Part shown: piece by piece, positions 6,720 through 8,132 of the stretch
How positions within the stretch are numbered: the stretch's first letter is position 1
Layout of the letters: the number at the start of each line of letters is the position of its first letter
From: Clostridia bacterium
GTDB taxonomy: Bacteria > Bacillota_A > Clostridia > Oscillospirales > CAG-272
Direction of reading: 5' to 3'
Length of the DNA: 8,132 bases
Assembly (NCBI GenBank): GCA_017411885.1
Contig: JAFQPF010000230.1
Coordinates: 1 to 8,132 of the forward strand
Notes under the pieces: model-generated
What the model was told of the DNA's origin: nothing
Database searches by the model: none
What the model saw: the letters and a program-made list of their open reading frames with translations, nothing else
Position numbers and translations under genes: made by a program

Positions 6720-7420
6720 TCGTCTGCACCCCCGGCCTGTTCAACTGCGCTTCTCGGACCGTTGTCGCTTTTTACCTTACCGTCCTCGATGCAGATGACT
6801 CTCTTTTTATAATACTTCACGAGCTGCTCCTCGTGGGTTATTACGATAACGGTTCTGTCAAACTGCTGGTTTATCTTAATAAGCAGCTCCATTATACTGC
6901 GTGTCATTGCAGGATCTATATTACCCGTAGGCTCATCGGCTATAATAAGCTTCGGCTCGTTTACGATCGCTCTCGCGATAGCAAGCTTCTGACGCTCACC
7001 GCCCGATATCTCGTGTGTCTTGCAATGCGCCTTTTCAAGCAGCTTTACAAGCTCAAGCGCGGTCTTTGCGTTAAGCTCCTTGGTTTTTTTGCTCTTGCCG
7101 ACCACGTCCATAGCAAAGGTAACGTTTTCGGACACTGTCTTTTGCTCTAAAAGCTTAAAATCCTGGAATATCATTCCAAGCGTGCGTCTGTAATAGGGTA
7201 CGCGCCAGTTGCGCATCTTTGAAAGCTTTTCGCCGTTGACGATTATCTCGCCGTCGGTTATTTCCTCCTCCTTGATAAGGAGTCTGGTAAGAGTTGTCTT
7301 TCCCGAGCCGTTTCCGCCAACGATAAATACGAACTCTCCGTCCTCGATCTTAAGATCGATACCGTTGAGCGCAACCGTTCCGTTGGGATAACGCTTGGTC
7401 ACGTTTTTGAATTCAATCAT
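6716..7420 (-). CDS. ftsE: Cell division ATP-binding protein FtsE
   Basis: A 234-residue ABC ATPase beginning MIEFKNVTKRYPNGTVALNG, the usual FtsE opening. Walker A is GGNGSGKT (35-42, Lys41), the Q-loop is FQDFKLL (Gln86), the signature is SGGER (139-143), Walker B is LIIADEP (Asp162, Glu163) and the H-loop is His196. All catalytic residues are present. It powers FtsX to activate the cell-wall hydrolase encoded next. The frame is open upstream to 7513, but the extra residues come from the repeat DNA and match no FtsE. ATG 7420 has GGAG (7427-7430) six bases upstream and is the family start. A second ATG (7432, adding four residues) would overlap that site. The Walker A reads GGN where most FtsE proteins have GPS. 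First gene of the operon. Confidence 0.96.
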   Translation of the reverse strand: MIEFKNVTKRYPNGTVALNGIDLKIEDGEFVFIVGGNGSGKTTLTRLLIKEEEITDGEIIVNGEKLSKMRNWRVPYYRRTLGMIFQDFKLLEQKTVSENVTFAMDVVGKSKKTKELNAKTALELVKLLEKAHCKTHEISGGERQKLAIARAIVNEPKLIIADEPTGNIDPAMTRSIMELLIKINQQFDRTVIVITHEEQLVKYYKKRVICIEDGKVKSDNGPRSAVEQAGGADE

Positions 7421-7434
7421 TTTAATCTCCATTC

Positions 7435-7446
7435 CGCCGCTCGGCG
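7435..7446 (-). promoter_or_regulatory. Small GC inverted repeat in the ftsE leader
   Basis: CGCCG and CGGCG flank two bases just upstream of the ftsE ribosome site (7427-7430). As RNA the hairpin would realistically have four pairs and a 4-nt loop. It could affect ftsE translation, but it may be chance. Confidence 0.3.
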
Positions 7447-7453
7447 ACGGTAC

Positions 7454-7578
7454 AAAAAATGTACGGAAGTACTCGGCATCGCACAAGGGGCGGCAAAATG
7501 GGTTGAGTCCCATTTTGCGAGTACTTCGGGCGTGAAATCGTTTATCTCAAATCAGCAGAGATGTATCTTTCACGCTGT
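7454..7578. repeat. Structured 125-bp repeat, copy 1
   Basis: It aligns without gaps to 7592-7716 (about 110 of 125 positions identical, period 138 bp). It holds two hairpins. In the first, GCAAAATGGG (7493-7502) pairs with CCCATTTTGC (7509-7518), extended by GAAGTACTC (7466-7474) with GAGTACTTC (7519-7527) across an 18-nt one-sided bulge. In the second, GCGTGAAA (7530-7537) pairs with TTTCACGC (7568-7575), with inner pairing ATCTC (7544-7548) to GAGAT (7558-7562). There is no transposase or credible ORF. It lies in the gap between ftsE and the upstream regulator gene. Confidence 0.9.
7458..7486 (-). promoter_or_regulatory. Possible ftsE promoter inside repeat copy 1
   Basis: The minus strand reads TTGTGC (7481-7486), a 17-bp spacer, then TACATT (7458-7463). 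These match the consensus boxes at about 3 and 4 of 6 positions. A start near 7451 would give ftsE a leader of about 30 nt. No better promoter was seen in the gap, but the match is weak. Confidence 0.35.
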
Positions 7579-7591
7579 GCTTCGTATTGCG

Positions 7592-7716
7592 AAAAAATAT
7601 ACGGAAGTGCTCGGCATCGCACAAGGTGCGACAAAATGGGTTGGGTCCCATTTTGCGAGTACTTCGGGCGTGAAATCGTTTATTTCAAAATTAAAGAGAC
7701 TAAACTTTCACGCTGT
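7592..7716. repeat. Structured 125-bp repeat, copy 2
   Basis: Second copy, 13 bp after the first in the same orientation. The first hairpin is kept: CAAAATGGG (7632-7640) with CCCATTTTG (7647-7655), and the outer arm tolerates one change as a G-T pair. The second keeps GCGTGAAA (7668-7675) and TTTCACGC (7706-7713) unchanged, but its inner pairing is different: GTTTA (7678-7682) with TAAAC (7701-7705). Most differences from copy 1 fall inside this second loop. Confidence 0.9.
7596..7624 (-). promoter_or_regulatory. Possible ftsE-directed promoter inside repeat copy 2
   Basis: It lies at the same place in the repeat as the candidate in copy 1: TTGTGC (7619-7624), 17 bp, then TATATT (7596-7601). 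The -10 box differs from consensus at one position and is better than in copy 1. A transcript from here would carry copy 1 as a folded leader upstream of ftsE. Confidence 0.35.
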
Positions 7717-7730
7717 TATCGAACAAGAAT

Positions 7731-7761
7731 CGCCGAAGGATGGCAAAAGCTATCTCCGGCG
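7731..7761 (-). terminator. Possible weak terminator after the regulator gene
   Basis: As minus-strand RNA, CGCCGGAG (7754-7761) pairs with CUUCGGCG (7731-7738), with one G-U pair, followed by AUUCUUGUU. The hairpin is plausible but the U-tract is interrupted, so some read-through into the ftsE operon is possible. Confidence 0.4.
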
Positions 7762-7789
7762 TTGATCTTTTAATTCAGGGTTTAATGCT

Positions 7790-8132
7790 TCAGAACTTGA
7801 CAGGCTTGCTCGAAAGATATTTCTTGACCATAAGCGCAACCTTAAAGGTTATAGCGTGCTCAAATTCGCGAAGATCAAGACCTGTAAGCTTTCTGATCTT
7901 TTCAAGTCTGTATACAAGTGTGTTTCTGTGAACGAAAAGCTTTCTTGAGGTTTCGGACACGTTGAGGTTATTTTCAAAGAAGCACTGTATCGTCATGAGC
8001 GTTTCACGGTCAAGCGATTCAAGCGAGCCCTTCTTGAACACCTCTGCCAAGAACATTTCGCACAGAGTTGTCGGAAGCTGATATATAAGTCTTCCGATAC
8101 CAAGGTTTTCGTAGCTGATTATATTCTTTTCG
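7790..8132 (-). CDS. PucR/CdaR-type transcriptional regulator, C-terminal part
   Basis: The frame is open from the right edge to the TGA at 7790-7792, giving 113 residues; the true start is outside the window. The fragment begins EKNIISYENLGIGRLIYQLP, the typical lead-in to the C-terminal domain of PucR/CdaR-like regulators. Next come DRETLMTIQCFFENNLNVSETSRKL (41-65) and VHRNTLVYRLEKIRKLTGLDL (67-87), the helix-turn-helix of that family (about 56-80). The end, FEHAITFKVALMV (90-102), also fits. Such proteins regulate purine, sugar-diacid or other catabolic genes, with ligand sensing in N-terminal domains not visible here, so the effector cannot be named. An internal Met at 8056 is not the start, because the conserved sequence continues upstream of it. 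Confidence 0.9.
   Translation of the reverse strand, partial: EKNIISYENLGIGRLIYQLPTTLCEMFLAEVFKKGSLESLDRETLMTIQCFFENNLNVSETSRKLFVHRNTLVYRLEKIRKLTGLDLREFEHAITFKVALMVKKYLSSKPVKF

Noticed and set aside
7450..7464. GTACA/TGTAC inverted repeat at the edge of repeat copy 1 as a terminator or operator
   Set aside because: Only five pairs, absent from copy 2, and partly within the possible -10 region; could be chance.
7421..7513. In-frame N-terminal extension of FtsE by 31 residues
   Set aside because: The extra residues are translated repeat and leader DNA and match nothing in FtsE; the family start and ribosome site are at 7420.
7454..7716. Two-copy repeat as a CRISPR fragment
   Set aside because: The units are 125 bp and nearly contiguous, with only 13 bp between them, and there are no cas genes; the architecture does not fit.
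7532..7773. Plus-strand small ORFs of 70-77 residues over the tandem repeat
   Set aside because: They simply translate the repeat, with duplicated segments from the two copies, and the credible genes around them are on the other strand.

Overview
The window reads as a stretch of a Bacillota genome, most likely a gut-type Clostridia (Oscillospiraceae/Lachnospiraceae-like). The evidence is strong AGGAGG-type ribosome sites, sigma-A promoters, a lipoprotein signal, a DUF378 membrane protein, a PucR/CdaR-type regulator, and an ftsE-ftsX-peptidase-S41 protease cluster of the Firmicutes kind. This assignment is inference; no rRNA or species marker is present. No tRNA, rRNA, CRISPR array, transposase or phage gene was seen.

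Layout. (1) 1-778, minus strand: the N-terminal 259 residues of a secreted protein, cut by the left edge. It has a clear promoter (836-866) whose 19-bp spacer is filled by a near-perfect dyad, and a hairpin in its leader. (2) 966-1005: a very strong bidirectional terminator. (3) 1006-1215, minus: a small DUF378 membrane protein, divergent from (4) 1399-2829, plus: an orphan solute-binding lipoprotein with its own near-consensus promoter. (5) 2835-2860: a second bidirectional terminator between two convergent units. (6) 7420 down to 2872, minus: a five-gene operon in transcription order ftsE, ftsX, M23 coiled-coil hydrolase, S41 (Ctp) protease, greA. (7) 7421-7789: a 369-bp gap holding two tandem copies of a 125-bp structured repeat (138-bp period). 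Each copy carries a possible promoter facing ftsE. (8) 7790-8132, minus: the C-terminal part of a PucR/CdaR-like regulator, cut by the right edge.

How the genes work together. FtsE (ATPase) and FtsX (membrane protein with a large extracellular loop) form a type VII ABC-like complex that does not transport. It uses ATP to switch on a peptidoglycan hydrolase outside the cell. The next gene encodes a secreted coiled-coil protein that keeps a complete M23 zinc site, so it is the obvious partner. The Ctp protease after it could process or turn over that hydrolase. GreA rescues backtracked RNA polymerase and appears to be a passenger at the operon end. ftsE and ftsX overlap by 4 bp, and the remaining gaps are 14-30 bp, which supports a single transcript ending at 2835-2860.

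The most unusual signals are non-coding: the tandem structured repeat upstream of ftsE, and the MerR-style promoter geometry of the secreted-protein gene. No clearly new protein system was found.
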